The notes: a model not told the origin generated them from the sequence alone. 64,000 nt of DNA from Hymenopus coronatus (GCA_030762935.1 CM060899.1:15607001-15671000); one strand, 5' to 3'. Positions 43,701-57,979 are shown, numbered from the stretch's first letter. Made by a program: numbers and translations.

Positions 43701-45780
43701 AGGAATATATGTTGCAGTTATTGTAATTTCAAAATTCAAAATAAATTCAATACCTCCCAAAACTATTCTTTTATAAATTAGTGTGATTGACACAGTATTA
43801 ATAGAAAAAAAAAAGATTGACTCCACAAATGTACAAATACAAGATTCGTAAATTGCTTCTTATCATGAACCTTGTGATGTATTTATACAGCAACAGATGT
43901 TTGTTTTAAATACATTCTGTGTTTTACAGCATTTATATTGTGTTTCTGCACACAATACTCATTTATTTATGTGAGCCACTGCCATGTTTAAGAATATGTC
44001 TCTTTTATTTCCCCCATATAGAGAACATGCCCCTGTTAAACATTCATGATGATACACAGTGGCTGACATCCAGTAAAGACCCTATTGTGATGTTGATAGT
44101 GTATTTAGCATATGTGCTGTCATTATGAATAACTGAAGTACAGAAACCAGAGTTTATTGGATTTATTATGTAGTGTATTATGCATATTTTCTAATACAAG
44201 TTGTATACTTTTCTTTCTTCGCCACCCATCCAGTTTCCTTACCTAATGTATGCTTTCACTTATAGCTTTTTCTTTCTCCTAAGATCCCTGAAAGCATAAA
44301 AATGAAGTGTTACTGTAACTGGAAAACACAAGGAACAAATTAATACAAAGTGCAAGAATACTACACAAATTATTAAAATATGCAGTTTATAAATGGAAAA
44401 CCAGTAGAGAAAATGAACAAGTTTAATTTAACAATGTATTTTCAAATACATTGATGTCAAAGTACATATAAATAAAAGGAAAACTAGTCATGACATGTAT
44501 AAAGCCACACATTGAATCAAAGTTGCAAAGAGAAGTAGAAATCTGAGGTACACCAAATTTAAATAATACAGTAACTCAGAATGTGTTATAGTGATGTGTG
44601 TGTTTGTCCAGGAGTTTGTCACAGACTTAGGAAGTGTAGACTGAAAGTGTCTAATAGTGGACAGATTTTGAAATAATGATACACAGATTTAAAATTACAT
44701 CTTAAGAAAAGACTCGTGCAATTCCAAAAATATATGATGGAAAGAGAGTTTGGTTTGGGAAGCTCAGAAATGCATTAGAAGGCTGATATTTGTCTATCAC
44801 TAGAATTTGATTATAATGCAGTTTCAACAGACCAATACAGCTGATGTAAAATACAGATAAGGCAGGTTTTATGGGTGAATTAAAGGACAGAGGTTCCTAG
44901 CGTTTATTAGATAAAACAAATTGTGGAGGCAGAAATAGGTAGATATTTGTGATCTTATTTAAAACAGTATGCTTTGCACCAAGTTTTTAGTCTTAAACAG
45001 TTATGGAAAAAAGCGTACACAGAATATTGTAATTAATTAGTTTTATAGTGGTTTAAAGATAAATGAAATGGAAAAGGAGATATTTTAACCAAAGATACCG
45101 TAACAATTAAAATAGGGGGGAACATTTTTAGGAAGAGTAAGCGATATATGGTCATGAGGTTCTACTGTGTACAGTAGCTATTTCAAATGGGGCTCATATG
45201 AAGTAGAATTTATTATTTCCAAACTACTTTGTAGCATGTTTGAATTTTGTTCCAGCTGCAGAGTTACTGTTATTACTAAAGCATACATTTTAGTCATCTT
45301 ACATTTGGTTGTATATGCCTTGGACATGTGTACACAAAGTCAAAGTTGCATAAGTTAATTTTTATATATACACACAGTAAAGTCTTGATTTTCTAGGGTA
45401 ATGTGGGGGAGAAGAAGCCTAAATATTTGAGAATATAATGCTTTTAATGTACAAAATACATGTATAGACAGAAAATTTCATTTAAAAGTTTTTTTCTAAA
45501 TGCAATCTTTGTTCAAAAGCTTATTCTACTTTTGTACATAGCTATTGTAGGCCTGTTTATTTCTTAAAGTAGTTTGTGATGTTATTCTGTTTGTAAGAGA
45601 AGTTGACATTTTTCTTGCAGCAATAATATTGTACTCAAACCCCCTCAGCCCCATATAATGTAGAAGAGAATTGATTCATTGCAATGCAGTACAATGTGTG
45701 ATAAGGTCACTGTCTTCTTTGTTTATTGTGATGCAGCAGTTTCAATTTCAGTGCACTCATGTACTGGAAGCCGGCATTGA
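43701..45780. other. AT-rich intron DNA, no gene seen
   Basis: Short ORFs only, none with a recognisable motif. It is part of intron 2 of the zinc-finger gene if the exon model is right. Confidence 0.4.
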
Positions 45781-45789
45781 TCTTCAGCC

Positions 45790-46990
<1,201 letters not shown>

Positions 46991-47049
46991 ACCATCTCAT
47001 TTGCAATTGTTTTTTAGTTAGCCTCATTGAAACATATAACATTGCTATA

Positions 47050-48310
47050 CAAAAGGGTCTAGACAAAATTGCTGGTTTGGTTCATTCCTGTAGTAAAACA
47101 CAAAGTGGTACACTCCTGGTAGAAGCATTTACGGGCTCCCAGGCAGGCAAAATACTGAAGACTAAAATGTTAGGCATCTACCGCATTAAGACCTTGAACT
47201 CCTCGCGCGGAGTGATTACTACGGTTTGTCCAATGAGGAGCTTCAAGAGGATCTGTCAGACCAGAGCGTCCAAGCTGTGTATAGGTTTTAATGGAAGGTT
47301 AATGGTGAACTCGTGTCTAACCGTATTCTGTTCCTTACCTTTGATTGGGTAGATTTCCCTCAAAGGATTAAGGCAGGGTATGAAACCATCGAGGTTAGGC
47401 GCTATATTCCGAACGCTCTACGATGTTACAAGTTTCAGCGGTTTGGTCATACTAATAAATTATGTACTGGTCATTCTATCTGTGGAGAGGCATCATATGA
47501 TGGAGCTTGTACTACCACTCCATTTTGTGTGAATTGCAGTGGGGAACACCCATCTAGTTCCCGTAATTGCCCCCGTTTTATGTAGGAGAGAGCGATTCAG
47601 GAGATAGGGGTGAGAGAGAAAGTTTCCTTCTCCGAAGCCCGTAACCTCCTGCGTCTCCGCCAACCCTCCATCCTACGCTCCGGTATCTACAGCTCTGTTA
47701 CCGCTAAAGCGGTACCACGTCGGGTAATCGCAACCCAGACCAGCGATATAAACGGGGCCACTATCGCAGATAAAATATTTTAGCTAGACCACCACCAAAG
47801 ACTTCAACATTAGCGTCTAATTCGGCATTACCATCTCTTCAATCAGCTACCGGAAAGAGTAAGCCGGCCACCGTGTCACCCAAACCGTCGACCATGGGCA
47901 ATAACACCAGTACCCACGTAGGGCATTCTGCACCTTCTAAACATTTCCGGACGAGTAATGTAAGAACCGACTTCCTGAAAGATAATGTAAAGAGCCTATA
48001 CCTAAACATCCATGGGAAGGAAGAGTCCACGACACTCTCCACAAAGATCCTCTTCTGAGGAATCTTCTGTGGGGCACATAGATCGGGGACCGCTATCTCC
48101 GCCGATCAGCACCTCTAATCTGCTCGAAGTGCTCGAAACGAAATTTCTCCCCCGTGGAGGAGATGGAACAAAAGGATTCTGCCCTCACTGCCAGATGGCC
48201 AGTGCGTAAGTGGCAGGATCGTGCCGCTGAAAAAAGTGTTAGTCCAACTGCCAAGAAAAATAAACTAAACCGACTAGTAGAGCCGAATATGCAGAAACGC
48301 CTTTCTATAT
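47050..48310 (+). pseudogene. LINE copy G ORF1 (gag-like) remnant
   Basis: The frame pieces keep D-F-P-Q-R-I-K-A-G-Y-E, a degraded first knuckle (C-Y-K-F-Q-R-F-G-H, in which the second Cys has become Phe) and C-V-N-C-S-G-E-H-P-S-S-S-R-N-C. Stops at 47583 and elsewhere break it. The C-terminal M-Q-K-R-L-S-I end is at about 48310, before the ORF2 ATG at 48334. Confidence 0.7.
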
Positions 48311-48333
48311 AAATTGTATCCCATCCCATAAAC

Positions 48334-51300
48334 ATGACTATCCTGCAGTGGAACATCCGCAGCATTAGATCTCGTCAACCTGAGCTGGACTTGTTGCTCC
48401 ACCAGCGTATGCCTGCAAGAGACCAAGCTGCATCCCCAAGACCACTTACTATCCGGCGGTACTCTTCTGTCCGGTGTGATGTATCACCGTCGGCTGGAGT
48501 TCCTGCACATTTTTCTTATCAGAGGTGATATTTTCGATGAATCCGTACCGTTAGACTGACGTACAGTCCATCACTGTACGGATTATGCTACCCTCCGTCA
48601 GCTTCCCATTTGTAATATCTATGCGCCTCCCTCTGATGATCTCTCACCCCCTGATCTAGAAGACCTCGTCTCCCAGCTACCTAGAAGACCTCGTCTCCCA
48701 GCTGTTCTGTTGGTACAGCATGTAAATACCCACCACCCACTTTTGGGTTCCACTAGGGCTTGTGCGAGAGGTCAAGTGATTACTGATTTTTTTGATAATA
48801 TTAACCTCTATTTTCTGAATACCGGAGAGCCTAAATTTCTTTCTGATACCTTCAGTAGTTTTTCTCACCTGAATATAGCAGTTTGTTCTCCACAACTGGC
48901 AGTTTCCTTAAAATAAAATATCATGTCTCACTTACATTCTAGTGACCACTTCCCTATCCTTATTTGTCTCTTAGCACAGGATGTATGTTCCATGCGGTTA
49001 TCTAGATGGCACCTAGAACGAGCCAACTGGAACCTTTATTCCACCTTGGCCGTTTTTCACTACAGTGAGTACGACTTGGTGGATTGTTTAGTCCTGCACC
49101 TCACCGAGACAATTATTTCCGCTTCTGTGCTTTCTATTCCGCGGCCGACTGGACCTCCCCGTCGATTTCCTTTCCTTTGGGGGACATGAATGCCGGAATG
49201 CCAATCGTGTTCGGAGACGTGCTCTCAGGGTTTTCCAACCTCGCCCTACTTTCCATAATCTTATAAAAGTATAAAAAGCGCTGTGCCCAATCTAGGAACA
49301 TTATTAAGGATAGCAAGAAGACATCATGGAACAGCTTTGTAGCATCTTTTACCCGTCATACCCCTCCCTCTGTTGTATGGGATAAGTTAAGGCATGTGGC
49401 TGGAAAAGCGACCCATATACCGATAGCCGATCTGAAGACACATGCCGGCACAGTGGTTGATACGTTTGACGTGGCTAATACTCTTGCCGATGCTTTCGCT
49501 GAAATGTCTAGCTCAGAGAACTATTCCCCTGAGTTTCTTACAGTTAAGGCTCAGGTGGAATCGCAAGGGCTTGCCTTCCGCTCTGGAAACCTTAAAGACT
49601 ACAATCGTCTTTTCACCATGGCGAAGTTAGACCATGCACTTTCATCTTCGCGAAACTGTGCACCAGGCCCAGATGGTATCCACGTCCAAATGTTACAACA
49701 CCTCTCTCCTGACGGTAAGGCTTTCCTGCTCGAGGTCTATAACCGCTTCTGAGTGAATGCCTCTTTGCCAGCTCAGTGGTGGGAGGCCAACGTCATACCT
49801 ATTTTGAAACCTGGAAAGGGCCGTCACCTTCCTTCCAGTTGTCCTATTTCCCTCACCAGTTGCGTCTCCAAGGTGATGAAACGCATGATCAATGGACGGT
49901 TGATGTGGTGGCTGGAATTCCGCAATCTTCTGACCAACATCCAATGTGGTTTTCGAAGGCGTCGTTCAGTGGTTGACCATCTTGAGTTGCTATCGACGCA
50001 GATCATGAAGTGCTTTCTTCAGAATTGTCAGGCGGTTGGGTTATTGTCGAGAAGGCTTATGATACGTGTTGGCGGGCAGGGATTTTACGTTCCCTCCACA
50101 ATTGGAGTATACGTGGACACCTACCGTTGTTCATTCAGGACTTTATGAGGACCGTGTTTTCCGATTGAGGGTCGGCTCGGTTTTTTCTAACCTTTTTATT
50201 CAAGAGAACGGAATGCCCAGAGCTCGGTACTAAGCCTGACGCTATTTCCTATACCGATTAATTCCATAATTCCCCTGGTGTCTCGTCTTGTTTGTTCATG
50301 GATGACTTTGCCATCTTCTACACTTCTCAGCGTACGCCGTTTTTGGAACGCCGTCCTCTGCAGTTTTTGGACAATCTCTATGATTGGAGCGCGAAAAACG
50401 GCTTTCGTTTCTCACCTGAGAAGACAAATTGCGTTAATTTCTGGTGCCGAAGGTGAAGAATGCCACTTTCTCTTCATCTCGGGCCAGATATACTTCCCTT
50501 CTCAGATGCGGTGAAATTCCTGGGGTTGATATTCGATCGGAAACTATGCTGGTCACCTCATGTAGCACAGCTTAAACCGCGGTGTGACCGTTCTCTGAAT
50601 ATTTTACGGATACTGAGCGGTAAATTTTGGGGAGCAGATCGGACAGTACTGCTGAGTCTTTATCATGCACTGATCCGATCAAACTTAGACTACGGATGTA
50701 TTATTTATTCCTCAGCGCGCCCATCTGTGCTGAGAAAGTTAGGTACTGTCCACAATCGGGGCATCCGGGTGGCTGTTGGAGCGTTTCCAACTAGCCCAGC
50801 TGTGAGCCTTTATGCCAAACCGCCTCTATATTGTCGGCGGTATGTTCTTCTATCTAAGTATGGCTATAGCTTGAAGTGCATACCTGCGCAACCATCGTGT
50901 ACTCGCTTTTTTGATTCTGCATTGGACAACCGTTATAGAAACCTCCTACGTAGTCCAACGCCTGCAGGATTTCGCTTCCGGGAACTGCTTCGAACGCATG
51001 ATCTTGAAATACCTCACATGTTTACATGTATCCAAAGGGGGAGAGGGCTCACCCACCTTGGTTGCGTGCTATATATATGTACTTTCGATTTGCCGAGTAG
51101 CACATAAATTTATTCTGCAAAACTGTATGCTATCTATCGCGCCCTTCTGTATATTCGCCGTCGAAACTGGTGACTGCCTTTTTCTGAGTGATTCCCTCAG
51201 TGCACTTCAGAGCTTTCCTGAGCCGTACAATTACCATCCTCTAGCGCAGCGCATTCAGGACATCCTCCACATTTTGCATGCTTTGGGTGTAAATGTGTGC

Positions 51301-51775
51301 GCCTGTGTTCCTGGATACGTTGGCTTGCCGGGGCATGAACTGGCCGATTTGGCGGCAAAGAAGGCAATTACTGCGCTCAATGTTACCAATACCTTTGTAA
51401 CAGCCAAAGATGTTAAACCTGTTGTACGAAGAGCATTAATTTCGAGCTGGCATGGAGACTGGTCCGCTCTTCGCGGCAACAAACTTAGGGAGGTGACTTC
51501 TTCACGTCTATCGTCGTGAGGAAGTTATTTTAGATAGATTACTTGTTGGCCACTGTATTTTTAGTCAGTTATTTAAAAAGGAACCTCTGTCTATTTGTCC
51601 GCTCTGCGACGAGGCACTTTCTGTCCGCCATATCGGTTAGAGTGTGCTCCTCTAGCAGCACTACGAGCCACTCTGCAACTGCCGGTCAGGATTTTGGAGG
51701 TCCTGGCAGATGATTCCGGAGCGGTGGAGAAGGTTTTTCAACTTTTATCCAGAGTGACATGCCTTAAGAATTAGT
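48334..51775 (+). pseudogene. LINE copy G ORF2: endonuclease, RT, RNase H (broken)
   Basis: The ATG at 48334 begins W-N-I-R-S-I. The Q-E-T-K-L region is damaged, but N-T-H-H-P-L-L-G-S, L-N-I-A-V and S-S-D-H-F-P are visible. RT pieces: A-P-G-P-D-G-I-H-V (about 49670), Q-C-G-F-R-R-R-R-S (about 49945) and A-Y-D-T-C-W out of frame near 50060. F-M-D-D-F-A-I-F (about 50296-50320) shows the F-V-D-D box changed to F-M-D-D. RNase H lacks the Y-T-D-G-S start because of a deletion near 51100 but keeps S-D-S-L-S-A-L. Many frameshifts. Confidence 0.8.
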
Positions 51776-52380
51776 TTTTGTTTGTTTGTTGCTTTTATAG
51801 ATTGTAGGTAGAAAATAGAGGGATATGTGAAGTTTTTAAATCTTTTAACCTCCTTGACACTTTTCGGCCTTAGTTTTAGTCATTGACACTGCTTTCTCTC
51901 CATTGTTTTAATTATATCGATTATATATATCACTTTAGCTGTTTTTATTCACATAGTGTTTTACATTCCTGGCTCATTGCGGAGTTTTTCTATATTTCTT
52001 TTAAAGATTAATTTTATTTATGATTTTAACGGAGATTTTATTTTCTGAGGGCACTAATAGCCTTTGTCGTTGAGCGCCCATAAACTGAAAGCATCATCAT
52101 TATTTATTGGAATCTACACTAACTTTTTTGAGGTGAGATGCACGGATAATCTGCACACAAATAATTAACAGTATACCATATGTCTATGTATGAATATATA
52201 TAATTTTTTGGCTCATTTGTCAGTGTTGCTCAGAAAGTGCATAAATATTCCTTGCAATTTCAACAAAAATATATTATGTATATGAACTGCATAATATATT
52301 GTTTTGCTGCTAGGTTTGCTGCAACATGCATGTAAAAAACATTTTTTTGTTATACTTCAGTAATTATATTGCCATTTCAG

Positions 52381-53323
52381 GTTATGCATGAGTAAAGAAG
52401 TAGATGTACCAGAAATGTCTTCTGAACAACCCAATGGTGAACAAATGGTCAGCAAATCTTCATGCTTGAATTATAACAGTTTACGTCAACACAACAGTGT
52501 GCAGGTGTGTGAGTTTAGTGAGAAGAAGGAGTCAGTTTTGGGTAGAGACAATATGCATAGAAATTACAGTAGTGAAAAATGTGATAAGATATTTTCCTCA
52601 CCATCAGATTTGAAGAGACATAAACTCATTCATAAGAGTAACATGCCTCAGGACTGTGATGTTGGTGAGAAGTACTGCAATGGTGTCACAGTTTTGAAAA
52701 GACGTAAAGTGACTTTTGATGTCATAAAGCCCCACAAGTGTGATACTTGTGGGAAGTGTTTTACTCACTTGAAAAAATTGAAGAGGCATAAATTGACACA
52801 TGAAGGCATAAAGCCCTACATGTGTGATACTTGTGGGAAGTGCTTTACACTGTTGAGAAGTTTGAATATGCATCAATTGACTCATGAAGGCATAAAACCC
52901 CACAAGTGTAACACCTGTGGGAAGTGTTTCACACGGTTGACAGGTTTGAATATACATAAGTTGACTCATGAAGGCATAAAGCCCCACAAGTGTGATACCT
53001 GTGGGAACTGTTTTACTCGGATGACAAGTTTGAATATGCATAAATTGACTCATCAAGGCATAAAGCCCCACAAGTGTGATACCTGTGGGAAGTGTTTTAC
53101 TCGGATGAGATATATGACTATGCATAAATTGACCCATGAAGGCATAAAGCCCCACAAGTGTGATACCTGTGTGAAATGTTTCAGTCATTCAACAATTTTG
53201 AAACGGCATAAATTGATTCATGAAGCCATAAAGCCCCATAAGTGTGACACTTGCGGGAAATGTTTCACTCGATTGGCTTATTTGAAAAGTCATAAATTGA
53301 CCCATAAAGCCCCACATGTGTGA
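52381..53323 (+). CDS. Zinc-finger gene, last exon: seven C2H2 fingers
   Basis: The acceptor TTGCCATTTCAG ends at 52380, and the exon joins in phase to the 41-nt exon. After a 60-residue leader come two decayed fingers (C-D-K-I-F-S-S-P-S-D-L-K-R-H and a form lacking its ligands), then seven intact C-x2-C-x12-H-x3-H fingers (52735-53300), mostly H-K-C-D-T-C-G-K-C-F-T. The linker is H-E-G-I-K-P-H instead of the common T-G-E-K-P-Y. Such arrays bind DNA in the nucleus. The frame stops at 53321-53323, where an 8-bp loss relative to the neighbouring repeats shifts the eighth finger out of frame; the C-terminus P-H-V is therefore a product of decay. The fingers are very alike, indicating recent tandem duplication. 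Confidence 0.8.
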
Positions 53324-54745
53324 TAGTTGTGGAAAGTGTGTTACTGAGTTGACACATTTGAATATTGCTAAATTGACCCATGAAGCCATAAAATCCAAGT
53401 GTGATACTTGTGATGAGTGTTTTACATAGTTGACCTGTCTGAATATGCATAAATTGACCCATGAAGCCATAAAGCCCCACAAGTGTGATACCTGTGGGAA
53501 GTGTTTTACACGGTTGACGTTTGAATAAGCATAAATGAACCATAGAGGCCAAATAGTATGATACTTGTAAGATGTGTTTTACATGGTTATCAAGTTGAAT
53601 AGCAATAAATTGACCCATAAGTCATAAAGCCGCACAATTGAATAGGCATAAATTGATTCATAAGCTGTGATATTTGTGAGAAGTGTTTTACTCACTTGAA
53701 AACATTAAATATGCCTAAATTGACATATGAAGGCATAAAAACACCACATGTATGATAATTGCTGGGATTATTTTACATGGTTGTAGTTTGAACAGGCATA
53801 AATTAACTCCTGATGGATAAAGCTACGCAAGTATGAAACTTGTAGGAACTATTTTTACTAAATTGGGAAGTTTGCAAAGACATAAATTTACTCATGAATA
53901 CATAAAGTCTTGCAAGGAGAAGTTTTTACTCAAATGGGAAGCTAATAAGCGATAAATTGACTCATGTAGCCATAAAACCCTACAACTGTGATACTTGTTG
54001 AAAATATTTAAGTGATTTAACAATTTTGAAGCAACATAAATTGACTCATGTAAACATAAAGCCACACAAATGTGATACTTGTGGAAAATGTTTTAGTTAT
54101 TTAACCGTGTTGAAGCTACAGAAATTGAAACATAAAGATATAACACACCGTAAATATGATTCCTGTGGGAAGTTTTTTACTCAGTTGCAATGTTTGAAAA
54201 GCCATAAAGTGATTATGAGGGAATAAAGCCATTGAAGTGTAATGCTTATGGGAATTGTTTGACTTGGTTGAGAAGTTGAACAGATATAACTTTACTCATA
54301 ATGGATAAAGCCACATAAGTATGATAATTGTGGGAAGTATTTTTACTTATTTGGGAAGTTTACAAAGTCATAAGTAGACTCATGAACTCAGTCTTACAGG
54401 AAAGAGTTTTTACTCAATTGGGGAGCTCATAAGTCATAAATTGACTCATAAGTCACTAAAGTGTGATACTTGTGATAAATGATTAAGTCATTTAACAGTT
54501 TTGAAGCTACATAAATTGAATCATAAGGGCACAAAGCCCCAATATTTAATTCTTGTGTGAAGTTTTTTACTCAGTTGCAATGTTTGAAGGGCCATAAATT
54601 GTCTTATGAGGGCATAAAGCCATACAAGTGTGGTGCTTGTGGAAATACTTTTACTGATGTATCAAATTTTGGAACACATAAATTGACTCAGCAGGCAAAA
54701 GACTACATAACTGTAATCAAGATACTAGGCTTATCTCTAAACTGA
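53324..54745 (+). pseudogene. Decayed continuation of the zinc-finger array
   Basis: Finger-like units continue in shifting frames for 1.4 kb: C-D-S-C-G-K-C-V-T, C-D-T-C-D-E-C-F-T, and complete ones at about 53481-53520 and 54065-54105. The frames at 54026-54226 and 54557-54745 hold single intact fingers (H-K-C-D-T-C-G-K-C-F-S and Y-K-C-G-A-C-G-N-T-F). Small deletions occur in almost every unit. The ancestral array probably held about twenty fingers. Confidence 0.75.
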
Positions 54746-54749
54746 AATA

Positions 54750-55400
54750 AAATGACATATTAACTTTAAAATATCCTAGTTGCTAGAAAGCCTTTTAAAA
54801 CACCTATTAGCGATCAACTAAGCATACCCATCTCTTATACATCTTTATCACTTAAAACAATGCAATGTTTTACTTATCAAATTCAGGTTAGTATATAGGA
54901 TCTCAACAAGCTTAGAAAATATACATACTATGTACGCAAGTACAGTTTTGACTCAGGCTGATGAAATTTTTTGCTTATGATATAATTATAATGGTACAGA
55001 GAGGAGCAACATGACTTCATTCTTTGGAAAAATGTTCAAATGTAGCTGAAGTGGTGCTTCTGATTTAAAATATTTTATGTTTGTTTTCCCTACTATCTTG
55101 TAATGTTTAGTTCTTTATATTGCTTGGTCCTTTCCCTGTTTGTGTGTTTATTTGGACATTCAATTATGCATGCACTACTTTATTTTTTCATTCTTTATTC
55201 ATATTTTACCTTTATCTCAGAAAACAATTATACTGTAAAAGAGATTACCTTTTTAAATCAAATATGTATGCGAGTTTTCCTAAACTGTTTTAATTTTTTA
55301 TTTTATATATAGGCTTAGCTGTTTGATGTGCAGAAACAAATTACTTGAATGAAAAAGACACACAAGTTATACAATTACACATTTTAACAATCATAGAAAA
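54750..55400. other. AT-rich DNA, possible 3' UTR, no further gene
   Basis: Candidate polyadenylation signals (AATAAA) occur at 54745-54750. Only low-complexity ORFs are present. Confidence 0.35.
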
Positions 55401-55404
55401 TGTT

Positions 55405-55860
55405 CTCTTCATTTACAAATAGACTGGAAATAAATGAAGAGAAAACTGTGTAGATCTTGAGAAAAGAATGCAAGATAAATGTAACATACTGCATTACGTA
55501 AGGAGAAAGGAAACTTACAACTGTGAAATACTTGGGATTTATGGTACAATCCACAGGAAGATCATATGCCATGCACATAAAAGACAGAGCCATAGCAGCC
55601 TCCAAAGACATCAACAACATTAAATGCCTGCAAGCAACATCCCTTGAAACAGTGAGAGATTTTTTTCTACACCAAAGTGCTTCCCATAATAACCTATAGT
55701 ATACAGCAGATATGGGAAGACCTAAAAAGAGGGCTTTGTTGATGTGGGAAAACATCAAAGCCCTCTATTTGAAGAGGATATTTTGAGTATCAAAAAATAT
55801 ACCTTGTCCAAATTAGACATTCCTGATGCAAGAGACATAAGAAGTCGAATGTTCCTGCCA
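55405..55860 (+). pseudogene. LINE reverse transcriptase fragment of another family
   Basis: On the plus strand: R-L-E-I-N-E-E-K-T, then T-V-K-Y-L-G-F-M-V-Q-S-T-G-R-S, a helix, and S-L-E-T-V-R-D-F-F, as in the RT thumb region of LINE proteins (Y-L-G-F/V box). Later pieces read A-L-Y-L-K-R. Several stops occur. It is not close to the I-like copies. The 124-codon ORF on the opposite strand is its shadow. Confidence 0.6.
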
Positions 55861-55869
55861 AGCATAGTA

Positions 55870-56515
55870 GTAGTAGTATAATGGCTTTAGGGCGCACAAC
55901 TGCATAGGTTTTTAGCGCCCTAGGGTAATTAAAAGAGCTAAAAGTTAAAAGGCCTTAAAACCAGGGAAAGCACAAAAAGGCTACCAAAGCCAGACTAAAA
56001 ACGACACACTAAGGACATAAGTTGGTAAAAACCAAAACCCAGAGATAAAATTAAACCCTACTGTACATCCCGCAGTGGAGGAGAAAATTAAAAGTTCCGT
56101 CACAATATACAGGGTTGTCGCCCAGAAGATTGGGGATGTCAGTAGAAAGACACAGCGATGCACGCAGAACAGTGTAAAGGTGGCACTCCAATAAAAGATG
56201 ACGCACCGTCAAAGGCTCATTACACGAAGCACATTGAAGTGCGGGTTCCCCACGTAAAAGATGCTGGTGGCTAAAACGGCAATGCCCGATACGCAGTCGC
56301 GCTAAAATCACCTCATCGCGGTGATATGCACGCGAGGAAGTAGGCCAAGGGACAGGAAGGGACATGACCGCCCTCATTTTGATGTCACGCACCCCGGACC
56401 ATTCCGCGAACCAGCGCGAAAGAATTGCCCGGCGCAGGTGAAACCGAACGTCACCTGGAGGAACGGTGGTGGTAAAAACATTAGGCAATAAAACTGCAGA
56501 CTTAGCAGCTGACTT
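55870..56515 (-). mobile_element. I-like LINE fragment H, 3' end of the copy-A subfamily
   Basis: It has the same 3' stem (AGGGCGC/GCGCCCT, 55889-55921) and (TAC)n tail as copy A. The coding part (56051-56515) reads A-K-S-A-V-L-L-P-N, then L-A-R-L-R-I-G-H-C and C-A-S-C-N-E-P-L-T-V-R-H-L-L-L-E-C, the C-terminal RNase H end and zinc finger. It is 5'-truncated and keeps a long open frame. Confidence 0.85.
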
Positions 56516-56631
56516 AGATATCCTTTTCATGCTGACAGTACTCAACGTTACATTAAATACTGTGTTGCACAAGCAATTCTTTCAAACATTCATTATGAAA
56601 GAGTGACTACACAGTTATATTATACAAAGTA

Positions 56632-56795
56632 TGAACGTTGGTCATAGCTAGTGTAGAATTTTATAGAGAAAATGCTGGGGGCTTATACAAGGCACGAGCA
56701 TTGATCATAGCTGGTGTAGAATTTTATAGAGAAAATGCTAGCGACTTATATAATGTATAAGCATTGATGATAGCTAGTGAGGAATTTTATAGATA
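56632..56795. repeat. Tandem repeat, 2.5 units of about 63 bp
   Basis: The block GCATTGATCATAGCTGGTG, TAGAATTTTATAGAGAAAATGC and a T-T-A-T-A-C-A/T-A-A segment recurs with minor changes. Confidence 0.8.
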
Positions 56796-57511
56796 TTCTG
56801 ATTAAGCCCTGCAACAGAAAAAATGGAAAAGATGGAATGTGGATGAGTTCTGCATAACTAGTAAACTGTAAGAGATAGATAAAAAAGAAATTCACAAGGA
56901 ATAAAATTTGTTATATTGTTTTCTTTTTTGTATACAGTTGTTTCCAGATATTCCTTGTTAGTGATTTTAATTTTAAGCTACTTAAACTTTTATGAAATGG
57001 GAGGCCATCTTTAGTCCATCTCAGTTTTGTTTTACTCCCGGCCAGGGAAAGTATCCAGGATTTCAATTGTCACATATAGCCACCCGACATTTTAAAAGAT
57101 TGATTTTTGCTTAAGTATAGTGTATTCTTTCATTTCCCTTGTGCTTAGAAAGAACAAATGCCACAATTTCTGCTACCGCTTATCTCAATTACTATGACAT
57201 ACTAAAGCCATAATATTTTGTAACAACAGCTTTTAGAGAAAGCCATGTGAATGGAACACATCAAATTTTTCGCAGTGTGTGCTTGGTATACCTCTTTAGT
57301 TTTACCTGCCATATATGATATCTGTCCAATGAAGAGCACTTCACATGCTGTTTCTAGAACATTCCAAGTTGAATTTTTTATTTGTAATGTAACCATTTTA
57401 AATATATGTACTGTATTTCAATAAAAATCATTAGAGGTATTTTTTGAGAAAGTAAAAACAATATCAAAAGGTTCTCCATGTGAAATGTACTTTAGGGTGG
57501 CTAATTCAATT
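56796..57511. other. AT-rich DNA, no gene seen
   Basis: Nothing beyond short ORFs. The right edge is the insertion site of LINE copy I. Confidence 0.4.
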
Positions 57512-57581
57512 CAAAATCTTTCCCCCCATGGGCCTACTATGGTAGGTACGGGTTAGGCGCACCCAGGGTCCCGAGCCACCT

Positions 57582-57622
57582 TGACTCCCTCTGTGGGCAA
57601 CCTCAGAGTGGTGAGGGAGTCA
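57582..57622 (+). promoter_or_regulatory. Conserved 10-bp stem in the LINE 5' UTR
   Basis: TGACTCCCTC (57582-57591) pairs perfectly with GAGGGAGTCA (57613-57622). The same stem occurs at 7505-7545 (copy B) and 21251-21291 (copy C), while the loop differs. It may be part of a promoter-proximal RNA fold, a translation element or a 5' self-cleaving structure. Confidence 0.6.
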
Positions 57623-57979
57623 GTGGGTCAAAATGCCCACCCACGTGTAGGCCGTGCGTGGAGACCCGTGTCGGTGAAAAGGAATATCCTGGTTGGTTGA
57701 GGGTTGCGTACCTGAGCCTGGGTTTCTGTCTTTCAGTAACTGGGGAGGGTGCGCAGCCTAATACACCGCTTTGGTTTCTGATTTGCCTAAACGGGAGGCT
57801 AGGGACTAACCCACCCCTAGTCAATCGGCCAGGACTAGGTATTACACCGAACTCCAGGGTGAGTGGGACGGCGAGCCCGCTATATCCCCTGTGTAGCCCT
57901 GTCACCCCAGTGGGGTAACCCCTCGTTGGGCTCTGTGGTGGGTGGGGAGCCCTGGGGGATGAATTTATACCATTTTTTT

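Larger units (their letters stand above)
47040..52104 (+). mobile_element. I-like LINE copy G, 5'-truncated, broken
   Basis: It starts within gag (Q-K-G-L-D-K-I-A) and runs to the 3' stem (52048-52079, one mismatched pair) and a short ATCATCATT tail. The 5' UTR and gag N-terminus are missing. It sits 277 bp before the zinc-finger exon, on the same strand, in intron 2. It is more diverged from I than B is. Confidence 0.85.

Noticed and set aside
52604..53188. 194-codon repetitive minus-strand ORF
   Set aside because: It is the antisense of the zinc-finger repeats.
55384..55758. 124-codon hydrophobic minus-strand ORF that looks like a membrane protein
   Set aside because: The opposite strand carries LINE RT blocks including Y-L-G-F, which explains the region better.
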